Shown one piece after another: positions 36,664 to 44,068 of a stretch of 48,979 bases of DNA (position 1 is its first letter; every line of letters begins with the position of its first letter). The notes under the pieces were generated by a model, which was not told the origin of the DNA, ran no database searches, and worked only from the letters and a program-made list of their open reading frames with translations. This DNA comes from Alphaproteobacteria bacterium. GTDB taxonomy: Bacteria > Pseudomonadota > Alphaproteobacteria > Bin95. The translations under genes were made by a program, and so were the position numbers. The stretch is from the NCBI GenBank assembly GCA_022822125.1, contig JAJECF010000072.1, positions 1 through 48,979 on the forward strand, in the 5' to 3' direction.

Positions 36664-36665
36664 CA
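36646..36665 (-). repeat. Two 10-bp TGTCATG direct repeats
   Basis: On the minus strand the units TGTCATGAAA and TGTCATGATC follow each other; they match the first and last units of the array at 21251-21290, including the following CCGC. Unlike that array this one is not in front of a known gene: it covers the end of the small ORF and lies 67 bases after the enoyl-CoA hydratase stop. Confidence 0.8.
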
Positions 36666-36731
36666 TCCCCTAATACCCCGCGAGGGAATGGCCTCGCCCG
36701 GCAGCGGCGCTCGAAGCGACGGGGTCGCGCT

Positions 36732-37523
36732 CTACCGCCCCGAGAACACGGGCTTGCGTTTTTCGACGAAAGCCCTGGCGGCTTCGAGATGGTCGGCGGT
36801 CAGGCCGGCGCGGGAATGGTTGCGGGCTTCCATGTCGAGCGTCTCGGAGAGCGAGGCGGTGACGGCGCCGTTCAGTGTCTGCTTCATGTAGGCGAGCGTA
36901 ATGCGGGGGCCGGCGGCAAGGCTCTCGGCCAGGCTCCGGGTCTCCGCCTCCAGCGCGTCGTCGGGGACGACCCGGTTCAGGATGCCGAGCGCCAGCGCTT
37001 CTTCCGCGCCGAGGCGCGCAGCCGTCATGTAGAGTTCCTTCGCCTTCGCCGGACCCACCAGCCGGGTCAGGAACCAGGAGCCGCCGAAATCTCCCGAAAG
37101 CGCCACCTGGGCGAAGCCTGTCGTAATCAGCGCCGTCTCACTGGCGACCCGCATGTCGCAGGCAAGCGCGATCGACAGGCTGGCGCCGGCCGCCGGACCG
37201 CGGATCATGGCGATGACCGGTTTCGCCATTTCATGGATGACGCGGCTCACCTCCATGCGGCAGCGGAGCGACTGCGTGCGGCCCTCCAGCGTGTCGTCCT
37301 GATGCGAACCGGCGGCCATGCCCTTCACATCCCCGCCGGCGGAAAAGCCGCGCCCGGCGCCGGAGAGCACGATGCAGCCGGTGTCCCGGTCCGCTGCGAG
37401 GCGCTGCATCGCCGCGAGCAGGCCGTCGATCATGTCGTCGGTCAGCGCGTTCAACCGCTCCGGTCGGTTAAGCGTCAACCAGGCTACGCCGTTCTCCCGG
37501 CGCTCCAGAAAATGGTCGGACAC
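36732..37523 (-). CDS. Enoyl-CoA hydratase/isomerase family protein
   Basis: A 263-residue crotonase-fold enzyme. The two oxyanion-hole stretches are GRGFSAGGDVKGM (about residues 58-70) and GPAAGASLSIALACD, and the helix LSGDFGGSWFLTRLVG follows, where the first catalytic acid of classical hydratases is Asp or replaced, as in 1,2-epoxyphenylacetyl-CoA isomerase-like members. It acts on an acyl-CoA; hydratase and isomerase cannot be told apart from sequence. It is the last gene of the VOC-LLM-hydratase unit, 5 bases after the LLM stop. Confidence 0.9.
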   Translation of the reverse strand: MSDHFLERRENGVAWLTLNRPERLNALTDDMIDGLLAAMQRLAADRDTGCIVLSGAGRGFSAGGDVKGMAAGSHQDDTLEGRTQSLRCRMEVSRVIHEMAKPVIAMIRGPAAGASLSIALACDMRVASETALITTGFAQVALSGDFGGSWFLTRLVGPAKAKELYMTAARLGAEEALALGILNRVVPDDALEAETRSLAESLAAGPRITLAYMKQTLNGAVTASLSETLDMEARNHSRAGLTADHLEAARAFVEKRKPVFSGR

Positions 37524-37528
37524 AGCCC

Positions 37529-38611
37529 CTACTCCGCGGCCTGCGCGCGGATCGGGCCGCCGAAATCGGCAAGCGGCCCGAGCTCCTTCTCGACCATCGG
37601 CCGGATGTCGGTGGCGAACGTCTCCATGCTGTCTAGCGCCGCGCGATGCGAAGAACCGCCGACCTGGAAATGGAACATGATATGCGCCGGCCGCGCCGCG
37701 CGGATTTCGGCCGTCAGCCGCTCCGCTATCGTTTCGGGGTCGCCGACCAGCAGGTTGTTCGCGATCTCCTCCAGCGGCAGTTCGTTCGGCATCGGCACCT
37801 CGGTCATCATCGCCCCGTCCATGACCTCGGCGCGGCGGCGAAGCGCGGAGGCGAGGCGCATCTGGTGGCGGGCATTATCGACATAGGCGAGCGTCTCGGC
37901 CCGGCTTTCGGTCACGCAGAGGAAGCGCTGGAAGCCAAGCCGCATGGTCTCGGGGTCGCAACCCTCCGCCCGGTATGCTTCGGCGATGCGCTCGCGCATT
38001 CCGGCCAGATAGTCCGCGCCGAGCCACCGCCCTGTAAACATGGGCGCATAGCCGCGGCGTGCGCAGAGCCGGTGGCCGGCCTCCCCGTCGCCCGCAACCC
38101 AGATCTCCGGCCGGCCGTGGACAGGACGCGCGCTGATATGGGTCTCGGGCATCCGGTAGTGTTTGCCCTCATAGGCGAAGGTCTCGTTGTCGAAGGCAAG
38201 CTCCAGCATGTCGAGGAACTCTTCCAGCATCGGCCGCGCCTGGGCGAGGTCCTGGCCGAAGCGCTCGAACTCATAAGGCTGGTAGCCGCTGCCGACGCCG
38301 AGGACGAGCCGGCCGCCCGAGCAGGCATCCACCATGCCGATCTCGGCGAGCAACCGCGCGGGCTGGTAAAGCGGCGTCACCACGACGGCGGGAGCGAGCT
38401 TGATGTTCCGGGTCTCCCCGGCGCAGCGCGCCGCCATCAGCAGTGGCGAGGGACAGATGCAGTAGTTGGAGAAATGGTGCTCCGCGAACCAGGCGATCTC
38501 GAAGCCAAGCCGGTCGGCCTGGCGCACCTGCTCGATGTGCTCCTCGAACACACGCTCAGGCGGCGTCCCCCGCTCGCGGTAGCCCATCAGGCCGAAATAG
38601 CCGAAATGCAT
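37529..38611 (-). CDS. LLM-class flavin-dependent monooxygenase (bacterial luciferase-like)
   Basis: A 360-residue TIM-barrel flavin monooxygenase. Hallmarks: MHFGYFGLMGYRERGTPPERVFEEHIEQVRQADRLGFEIAWFAEHH, IKLAPAVVVTPLYQPARLLAEIGMVDACSGGRLVLGVGSGYQPYEF, and NLLVGDPETIAERL near the end, the usual luciferase-family ending. It oxygenates a small substrate with reduced FMN from a reductase encoded elsewhere. ATG 38611 starts the family N-terminus; longer frames are antisense to other genes. It lies between the VOC gene (43 bases) and the hydratase gene (5 bases). Confidence 0.9.
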   Translation of the reverse strand: MHFGYFGLMGYRERGTPPERVFEEHIEQVRQADRLGFEIAWFAEHHFSNYCICPSPLLMAARCAGETRNIKLAPAVVVTPLYQPARLLAEIGMVDACSGGRLVLGVGSGYQPYEFERFGQDLAQARPMLEEFLDMLELAFDNETFAYEGKHYRMPETHISARPVHGRPEIWVAGDGEAGHRLCARRGYAPMFTGRWLGADYLAGMRERIAEAYRAEGCDPETMRLGFQRFLCVTESRAETLAYVDNARHQMRLASALRRRAEVMDGAMMTEVPMPNELPLEEIANNLLVGDPETIAERLTAEIRAARPAHIMFHFQVGGSSHRAALDSMETFATDIRPMVEKELGPLADFGGPIRAQAAE

Positions 38612-38654
38612 GGCCTCGCCTCCCGTCTTCTTTCGCCGGCCAGCATAGCAGCCG

Positions 38655-39419
38655 TCAGACGAGGCGGAAGCGCATGCCCCCGAGCGCGATGACGCCGTCC
38701 TCGACCGGCAGCCCGGCGGCGCGCGCATTGGCGAAGGCCGCATTCGCATCCTCGCCCTTGAGGTCGAGCCCGGCCAGCCCTTCGCCGCGCCCGTCCACGG
38801 CCTCCACGAAGCGTAGTTCCGCATTGTCGAGCGGCATTGCGAGAGCCCCCTGCCCGTCCCGCTCCAGCGGGATTTCGGCAATCCCGCTCCAGCGCCTTGC
38901 CAGCCGGTCCGGGTCGGGGCTTTGCAGTTCGGCCGCGCGGATCGCGGAAACGATGCCAGTGCGGACATGAGGCTTCCAGTCCGGCCCGGCGGGATGCCAG
39001 GGGCCGTCCTCCGCCTCGCCGCCCCGCTGGCAGTCGATCTCGAAGAAAGCGCCGCCGGTATCCCTGGGATGAAGCTGCATCCCCTGGAAATCGCCGTGCT
39101 CCAGCGGGTTTGCGATGCGCACGCCAAGTTCGGCGACGCGCCGGCGACGCGCCTCCAGGTCGGGGCATTGCGTGATGACCATGTAGCCGCCGTCGCCGCC
39201 GCGCCGGTCGAGATAGCGTCCGGCCGCCGTTCCCGGCCCGGTCGGCGCGACAACCTCCAGGAACTGGTGGCCCACCGGCAGCAGCGCGTTCACCAGCCCG
39301 TAGGCTACAACTGCATCGTCCACGTGACAGACCTCCAGCCCGAAGACACGCTTCAGGTCCGCGACGACGGGCTCCAGATCGTGTGCGACAAGGCAGATCT
39401 GCCTGAGGCGCAGGAGCAT
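38655..39419 (-). CDS. VOC/glyoxalase-like domain protein
   Basis: A 254-residue protein with a double VOC-type fold: MLLRLRQICLVAHDLEPVVADLKRVFGLEVCHVDD at the start, FLEVVAPTGPGTAAGRYLDRRGGDGGYMVITQ, then GAFFEIDCQRGG and a second, more diverged half (IRAAELQSPDPDRLARRW to ALAMPLDNAELRFVEAVDGRGEGLAGLDL). This matches the glyoxalase-like (PF13468-type) proteins. Function unknown; it leads the unit with the LLM monooxygenase and hydratase, and could act on the same intermediate. It diverges from the CaiB/BaiF gene with 148 bases between starts. Confidence 0.83.
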   Translation of the reverse strand: MLLRLRQICLVAHDLEPVVADLKRVFGLEVCHVDDAVVAYGLVNALLPVGHQFLEVVAPTGPGTAAGRYLDRRGGDGGYMVITQCPDLEARRRRVAELGVRIANPLEHGDFQGMQLHPRDTGGAFFEIDCQRGGEAEDGPWHPAGPDWKPHVRTGIVSAIRAAELQSPDPDRLARRWSGIAEIPLERDGQGALAMPLDNAELRFVEAVDGRGEGLAGLDLKGEDANAAFANARAAGLPVEDGVIALGGMRFRLV

Positions 39420-39567
39420 GGGGTTTCCCTCCCTCTCCGAGCGCCGCACTCTGCCGCGCCGATGCGCCGCCCGGCAAGCGCATTGACTTCGCTGCCGCCG
39501 CCGCCCGATATATTGTGGATCCGCTTTTCCCTGCGCGCCCCCGTCCGGGCGAGGAGACAATCGACCC

Positions 39568-40776
39568 ATGCCGACTCCCATGCCCCTGGAGGGCGTCAAG
39601 GTCTTCGACGCCACCCAGGGCGTCGCCGGTCCGCACAGCACCATGCTGCTCGCGCAACACGGCGCGGAAGTGACCAAGCTGGAGCCGCTCGACGGCGACT
39701 GGGGGCGTACGCTCGGCAAGACCTACGGAGACCAGTGCGCCCATTCCGTCGTGTTCAACCGCGGCAAGAAATCGCTGGCGATGGACATGAAGAACGAGGC
39801 CGCGCAGAAGGTCGCCTTCAAGCTCGCCTCCGAGGCCGATGTCGTGGTCGAAAGCTTCCGCCCCGGCGTGATGAAGCGCTTCGGCCTCGGCTACGAACAG
39901 GTGAAGGCCGTCAATCCGGAGGTCATCTACCTCTCGGTCACCGGCTTCGGCCAGGACGGCCCCTACAACCGCCTGCCGGTGACGGACTCGGTGATCCAGG
40001 CGTTCTCGGGCTGGATGTCGATCAACCGCGACGCCTCCGGCACGCCGCAGCGCATCGGCATGATCGCCGTGGACGTGATGACCGGCCTCTACGCCTACCA
40101 GGCCATCTCGTCCGCGCTGCTGCGCAAGTTCCGCTTCGGCAAGGGCGCCTATATCGATTGCTCGCTGATGCAGTCGGCGGCGGCGTTCCAGTCCGCCAAG
40201 GTCATGGAGCACCATCTGGAAGGCGGCGCGCCACAGGTGCTTTACGTGCCGGTCGGGACGATGCAGACCGCCGACGGCTACATCAATGTCACCGCCATGC
40301 GCGAACACCACTATGTCTCGCTTTGCAAGGTGCTCGGCCGCGAGGACCTCGCCGACGACCCGCGCTACAACGCCCGCGAGAAGCGCATCGAGCGCGAGGC
40401 GGAGCTGATGCCGATCGTCCGGGCGGAGTTCGCGAAGCGCACGACCGCCGAATGGGCCGAGGCGCTGACGGAAGCCGGCGTGATGAATGCGCCGGTCTCG
40501 ACCTACGACCATTACCTCGCCGACGAACATGTGAAGGCCGTGGAGAGCGTCGCCTGGATGGAGCATCCCGGCATGCCGGGCGCGCTGCCCGTCACCAACA
40601 TTCCGGGCCTCGCGAAGGTCGGGACCGGCGGCGCGCTCGACCTGGCCCCGCATATCGGCGAGCACTCGCGCGAAATCCTGCTGCGGGAAGGCTGGACGCC
40701 GGCGCAGGTGGAAGAACTCGTGGCGGCCGGAGCGGTCGGCGAGATGACGGAAACGACGGCCGAAGCGGCGGAGTAG
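39568..40776 (+). CDS. CaiB/BaiF family (class III) CoA transferase
   Basis: A 402-residue class III CoA transferase that exchanges CoA between acids. The N-terminal MPLEGVKVFDATQGVAGPHSTMLLAQHGAEVTKLEP and FNRGKKSLAMDMK are typical. Asp169 (GMIAVDVMTGLYAYQ) is the catalytic aspartate that forms the mixed anhydride, at the same numbering as in formyl-CoA transferase. The later HPGMPGALPVTNIPG is also conserved. It precedes the FAH-family gene by 3 bases and is surely co-transcribed. Probably handles a dicarboxylic or aromatic acid. Confidence 0.92.
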   Translation: MPTPMPLEGVKVFDATQGVAGPHSTMLLAQHGAEVTKLEPLDGDWGRTLGKTYGDQCAHSVVFNRGKKSLAMDMKNEAAQKVAFKLASEADVVVESFRPGVMKRFGLGYEQVKAVNPEVIYLSVTGFGQDGPYNRLPVTDSVIQAFSGWMSINRDASGTPQRIGMIAVDVMTGLYAYQAISSALLRKFRFGKGAYIDCSLMQSAAAFQSAKVMEHHLEGGAPQVLYVPVGTMQTADGYINVTAMREHHYVSLCKVLGREDLADDPRYNAREKRIEREAELMPIVRAEFAKRTTAEWAEALTEAGVMNAPVSTYDHYLADEHVKAVESVAWMEHPGMPGALPVTNIPGLAKVGTGGALDLAPHIGEHSREILLREGWTPAQVEELVAAGAVGEMTETTAEAAE

Positions 40777-40779
40777 AAG

Positions 40780-41640
40780 ATGAAATTACTGCGTTACGGC
40801 CCGAGGGGCCGGGAGAAACCGGGCCTGCTCGACGCGGCGGGCGCCATTCGCGACCTTTCAGGCGCAATCGGGGACCTGGGGCCGGAGGCGATTTCGCCCG
40901 TGGGTCTGGAGCGCCTTGCAGGCCTCGACCCCGAAAGCCTGCCGGAAGTCTCCGGGGCGCCGCGTCTCGGCCTGCCGGTCGCCGGCACGGCCAAGGTGCT
41001 CTGCGTCGGCCTCAACTATATCGACCACGCCAATGAGGTGGGCGCACCGATCCCCAAGGACGCGATCTACTTCCAGAAGCCGGTTACGGCGCTCACCGGG
41101 CCGAACGACCCCATCGTCAAGCCGGTCGATTCGACCATGCTCGACTGGGAGGTCGAGCTCGTCGTCGTCATGGGCTCGAAGGCGCAATATATCGGCGAGG
41201 GCGAGGTCATGGACCACATCGCCGGCTTCGCGCTCGGCAACGATGTCTCGGAGCGCGAGTTCCAGACCAGGCGGTCGGGCCAGTGGACCAAGGGCAAGAG
41301 CCATGACAGCTTCGCGCCCATCGGCCCCTGGCTGGTGACCAAGGACGAGATTGCCGACGTGCAGAATCTCGACATGTTCCTGAATGTGAACGGCGAGCGG
41401 ATGCAGACCGGCAACACCGGCAAGATGATCTTCTCGGTCGTCGAGGCGGTCGCCTATGCGAGCCGCTTCATGACGCTGATGCCCGGCGACGTGATAATGA
41501 CCGGCACGCCGCCCGGCGTCGGCAGCGGCATGAAGCCGCCGCGCTTCCTCGATGTCGGCGACGAGGTTCATCTCGGCATAGAAGGCCTCGGCGAAGCCCG
41601 CCAGACGGTCGTCTCCTGGGAGGACCGGCCGCGGGATTAG
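40780..41640 (+). CDS. Fumarylacetoacetate hydrolase family protein
   Basis: A 286-residue FAH-family enzyme. The catalytic His83 is in NYIDHANE, metal ligands Glu124 and Glu126 in LDWEVELVVV and Asp155 in GFALGNDVSEREFQ; the SGQWTKGKSHDSFAPIGPWLVT and MTGTPPGVGSGMKPPRFLDVGDEV stretches are typical. Family members cleave or decarboxylate acylpyruvates, oxaloacetate, ureidoglycolate or homoprotocatechuate intermediates. Paired with a CoA transferase, it may finish an aromatic or dicarboxylate route. Confidence 0.92.
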   Translation: MKLLRYGPRGREKPGLLDAAGAIRDLSGAIGDLGPEAISPVGLERLAGLDPESLPEVSGAPRLGLPVAGTAKVLCVGLNYIDHANEVGAPIPKDAIYFQKPVTALTGPNDPIVKPVDSTMLDWEVELVVVMGSKAQYIGEGEVMDHIAGFALGNDVSEREFQTRRSGQWTKGKSHDSFAPIGPWLVTKDEIADVQNLDMFLNVNGERMQTGNTGKMIFSVVEAVAYASRFMTLMPGDVIMTGTPPGVGSGMKPPRFLDVGDEVHLGIEGLGEARQTVVSWEDRPRD

Positions 41641-41647
41641 GCAATCG

Positions 41648-42049
41648 TCACGGGCCTGCCAGCCGCAACTTCAGCCAGGCAGCGAGTTCGGTCTCGGAGA
41701 CGTCCCCTGCGGCGACGCCCTCCATGAGGCGGATCGCGTCGTACGGACCGAATTCGAGGCGGGCCCCGTTGTCAACCAGAAAGAGGCGGCCGGTAACCCA
41801 GGCGGTGCGCTTGTTGGCGTTGGTGAATGCATGGCTCCTGGCAAGGCCATAGACATATGCCGCCGCCAGGTCGGCAATGTCGGGACTGCCATAGGCTTCG
41901 AGAGTCGTCGGGCGCGCCAGGGCGGCTTCGAGTGCCCCCTTGTCGCGTATGCCGTCCGCGCCGCCATGCTCGGTGATTTGCCGGTCGTGGACGGCGAAGA
42001 CGATACTCGCCGGGACCCACCGCCAGGAGCCGGTGAGCGATGCGGTCAC
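41648..42049 (-). CDS. doc: Doc-type toxin (Fic/Doc family)
   Basis: A 133-residue death-on-curing protein. The Fic/Doc core is HAFTNANKR (residues 73-81) in YGLARSHAFTNANKRTAWVTG; phage P1 Doc uses this site to phosphorylate EF-Tu. The start of the family is seen in HDRQITEHGGADGIRDKGALEAAL, and FLVDNGARLEF and the final helix complete it. The position corresponding to Asp of P1 Doc (HxFxDANKR) is Asn here, as in many Doc homologues. It overlaps the AbrB-like antitoxin by 4 bases. Confidence 0.92.
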   Translation of the reverse strand: MTASLTGSWRWVPASIVFAVHDRQITEHGGADGIRDKGALEAALARPTTLEAYGSPDIADLAAAYVYGLARSHAFTNANKRTAWVTGRLFLVDNGARLEFGPYDAIRLMEGVAAGDVSETELAAWLKLRLAGP

Positions 42050-42273
42050 CTCGCCAGCGCCCGCAGCACCTCGCGGTCGTCGTGCATGATTTCCTCGGCG
42101 AGCTTCATCTGGCGCTCGAAATCAGGATCGTAGGGCGTCAGCCGGTAGCCGCCGTCCGGCGCCTCGGTCAGATACAGTGTGTCGCCCTTCTTCACCCGGA
42201 GCCGCGCCATCGCCTCCTTGGTGAGAATCACGCCGGACGACGCGCCGACAGTTGTGATCTTGAAGGAAAGCAT
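42046..42273 (-). CDS. AbrB/MazE-type antitoxin partner of Doc
   Basis: A 75-residue SpoVT/AbrB-like DNA-binding protein: MLSFKITTVGASSGVILTKEAMARLRVKKGDTLYLTEA is the swapped-hairpin domain, followed by a flexible, partly acidic tail (DPDFERQMKLAEEIMHDDREVLRALAR) for the toxin. P1-type Doc pairs with Phd, so this is a mixed pair; AbrB-Doc pairs are known. Its promoter has an inverted repeat around the -10. Confidence 0.9.
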   Translation of the reverse strand: MLSFKITTVGASSGVILTKEAMARLRVKKGDTLYLTEAPDGGYRLTPYDPDFERQMKLAEEIMHDDREVLRALAR

Positions 42274-42289
42274 ACCACTTCTCCCTCTC

Positions 42290-42329
42290 TATATAATCTT
42301 CATTATATAAAGGCCGTCCGCTGTTACAA
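42290..42329 (-). promoter_or_regulatory. Promoter and operator of the AbrB/Doc pair
   Basis: On the minus strand TTGTAA (42324-42329) and TATAAT (42302-42307) are spaced by 16 bases. The -10 lies in an inverted repeat with arms TATATAAT (42290-42297) and ATTATATA (42302-42309) and a 4-base spacer, the likely site of autorepression. A GAGAGGGAGAAG stretch precedes the antitoxin ATG. Confidence 0.8.
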
Positions 42330-42414
42330 GGCCGGTGGTGCGGATCGTGCCGTGACTACCAATCGGCCACCCGTATTTCGAGTTCGAGCCGCACATAAAC
42401 CTGCTGAAAAACCC

Positions 42415-42446
42415 TTCCATGCGAATCTTTCGTGCCCTAATATATA
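42415..42446 (+). promoter_or_regulatory. Candidate promoter of the MarR-EmrAB-UbiX operon
   Basis: TTCCAT (42415-42420) and TAATAT (42438-42443), 17 bases apart. The -10 lies in CCTAATATATAGG, a short imperfect inverted repeat that could be a MarR operator. It favours the start at 42472 rather than the earlier codons at 42448 or 42451, which would lie at the transcript start. Confidence 0.4.
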
Positions 42447-42471
42447 GGTGATGAATTATGAGGAAGCGAAA

Positions 42472-42939
42472 ATGGAGGGCGCGCCAGGGCTGGAAGGCGG
42501 GCATCGTTTCGGCCTGAAGCTGGCGGAGTTGTCGCGGCTCTGGCGCCAGGCGCTCGACGCACGGCTCAGGCCGCTCGGCCTCTCGCAGGCGCGCTGGGCG
42601 GCGCTGATCCATCTCAGCGCCTATCCCGACGGGCTGACACAGGGCCGCCTCGCGCTCCGGGTCGGCATCAGGGATTCAACCCTCGTACCGCAGCTCGACG
42701 CGCTGGCCCGCGACGGCCTGATCCAGCGGCGCGACTCCCCCGAGGACCGGCGCGCCAAGACCGTGCGGCTGACGCCGGCCGCCCTGCCGCTTCTGGAAGA
42801 AATCGACCGGGTCGGCAGGGAGCTCCGCCAGGAGCTGACGCAGGATATCGACCCGCAGCATCTCGACATCTGCCTCCATGTCTTCAGCGCAATACGGAAC
42901 CGTCTCGAAGGGCTGAACGAGGACCGGAACGATGGCTGA
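42472..42939 (+). CDS. MarR-family transcriptional regulator
   Basis: A 155-residue winged-helix regulator (163 if begun at GTG 42448). The DNA-binding part is LSQARWAALIHLSAYPDGLTQGRLALRVGIRDSTLVPQLDALARDGLIQRRDSPEDRRAKTVRLTPAALPLL, the whole MarR pattern with the wing RRDSPEDRRAK. I prefer ATG 42472, with AGGAAG five bases upstream. It overlaps the adaptor gene by 8 bases and probably represses this exporter operon until a phenolic ligand binds, as MarR proteins often do. Confidence 0.92.
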   Translation: MEGAPGLEGGHRFGLKLAELSRLWRQALDARLRPLGLSQARWAALIHLSAYPDGLTQGRLALRVGIRDSTLVPQLDALARDGLIQRRDSPEDRRAKTVRLTPAALPLLEEIDRVGRELRQELTQDIDPQHLDICLHVFSAIRNRLEGLNEDRNDG

Positions 42940-44068
42940 AACGCCTGAGAGCGGCGCGGAGTCCCCGCCGCCGATGCGGCGTGGCGGTGCCATGCGGCGA
43001 CTGCGCTATGTCGCCATCGCCCTTATCGCCTGCACGGCGCTGGTCTATGGCGCGCGCGAGGTATGGGACCGCTTCACGCATGTCCACGAATACGACGCTC
43101 GCATCAAGGCGAACATGGTGACGCTGGCGAGCAAGGTGGACGGGGTGATCCTCGAGCTTGCGGTCGATGAAGGAGACCGCGTCGAGAGCGGGCAGATACT
43201 GGCGCGCTTGGATGACCGCATTCCGAAACTGAGGGTGCAAGGCCTCCAAGCCGAGCTCGCCGGGCTCGAAGCCGAGCGGCGCCGGCTGCTCGTTGAGCGC
43301 GGCGTCATGGACGCGCAGACCTCGACCAGGATGCTCAGCCGCGAGAGCGATGTTGAAGCAAGCCGGGCGGGACGCTCGGTGCTGCTCTCGGACCTTGACC
43401 TCGCGCGCTCCGAACTCCGCCGCGCCAAGGCGCTTTACGAACGCCGAGTGGTCTCCAAACAGGCCCTCGACCAGGCCAGCGCAAAGGTGGACCGGATTAA
43501 GGCCGACCTGCAAAAGGTCGATGCCGAGACCCAGGCCGCCCGCGCCCAGATGGCGGAGGCGGAGGCCGAGCGCCGGCGGCTTGAGGTGATCGATTCCGAG
43601 CTTGCGATGCTCGACCACCGAACCGCCAAGCTGCTGGCGGAGCTCGACCAGCAGCGGGTCGATGTCGATGACCGGCTGCTGCGTGCGCCCAATGACGGGC
43701 TGATCGACCGCATCTTCGTCGAGACCGGCGAGTTCGTGAACGACGGTCAGCGCATGCTGCTTTTGCACGATCCGGGCGATCTCTGGATCGAGGCCAACAT
43801 CAAGGAAACGGAACTCAGCCGGCTCAGGGTCGGCCAGGCGGTGGCCGTTTCGGTGGACGCCTATCCTGATAACGAGTTCACAGGCACCGTCGAGCGTATC
43901 GGCAGCACCACCACGGCTAATTTCGCCCTGCTTCCGACACCCAATCCGAGCGGCAATTTCACCAAGATCACCCAGCGCGTGCCAGTGCGCATCGGGCTGG
44001 AGCAAAACGGCATGACGCTCCTGCCTGGCATGATGGTGGAAGTGAACATTGACGTCCGAGACCGTTGA
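42932..44068 (+). CDS. HlyD/EmrA-family membrane-fusion protein
   Basis: A 378-residue adaptor with one N-terminal membrane segment (LRYVAIALIACTALVYGA), a lipoyl-like domain (TLASKVDGVILELAVDEGDRVESGQILARLDD), a long coiled coil (QGLQAELAGLEAERRRLLVERG to AEAERRRLEVIDSELAML) and the second lipoyl half (LLRAPNDGLIDRIFVETGEFVNDGQRMLLLHDPGDLWIEANIKETELSRLRVGQAVAVSVDAYP). It connects the MFS pump with an outer-membrane channel. It overlaps both neighbours, by 8 and 20 bases. Confidence 0.92.
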   Translation: MAETPESGAESPPPMRRGGAMRRLRYVAIALIACTALVYGAREVWDRFTHVHEYDARIKANMVTLASKVDGVILELAVDEGDRVESGQILARLDDRIPKLRVQGLQAELAGLEAERRRLLVERGVMDAQTSTRMLSRESDVEASRAGRSVLLSDLDLARSELRRAKALYERRVVSKQALDQASAKVDRIKADLQKVDAETQAARAQMAEAEAERRRLEVIDSELAMLDHRTAKLLAELDQQRVDVDDRLLRAPNDGLIDRIFVETGEFVNDGQRMLLLHDPGDLWIEANIKETELSRLRVGQAVAVSVDAYPDNEFTGTVERIGSTTTANFALLPTPNPSGNFTKITQRVPVRIGLEQNGMTLLPGMMVEVNIDVRDR

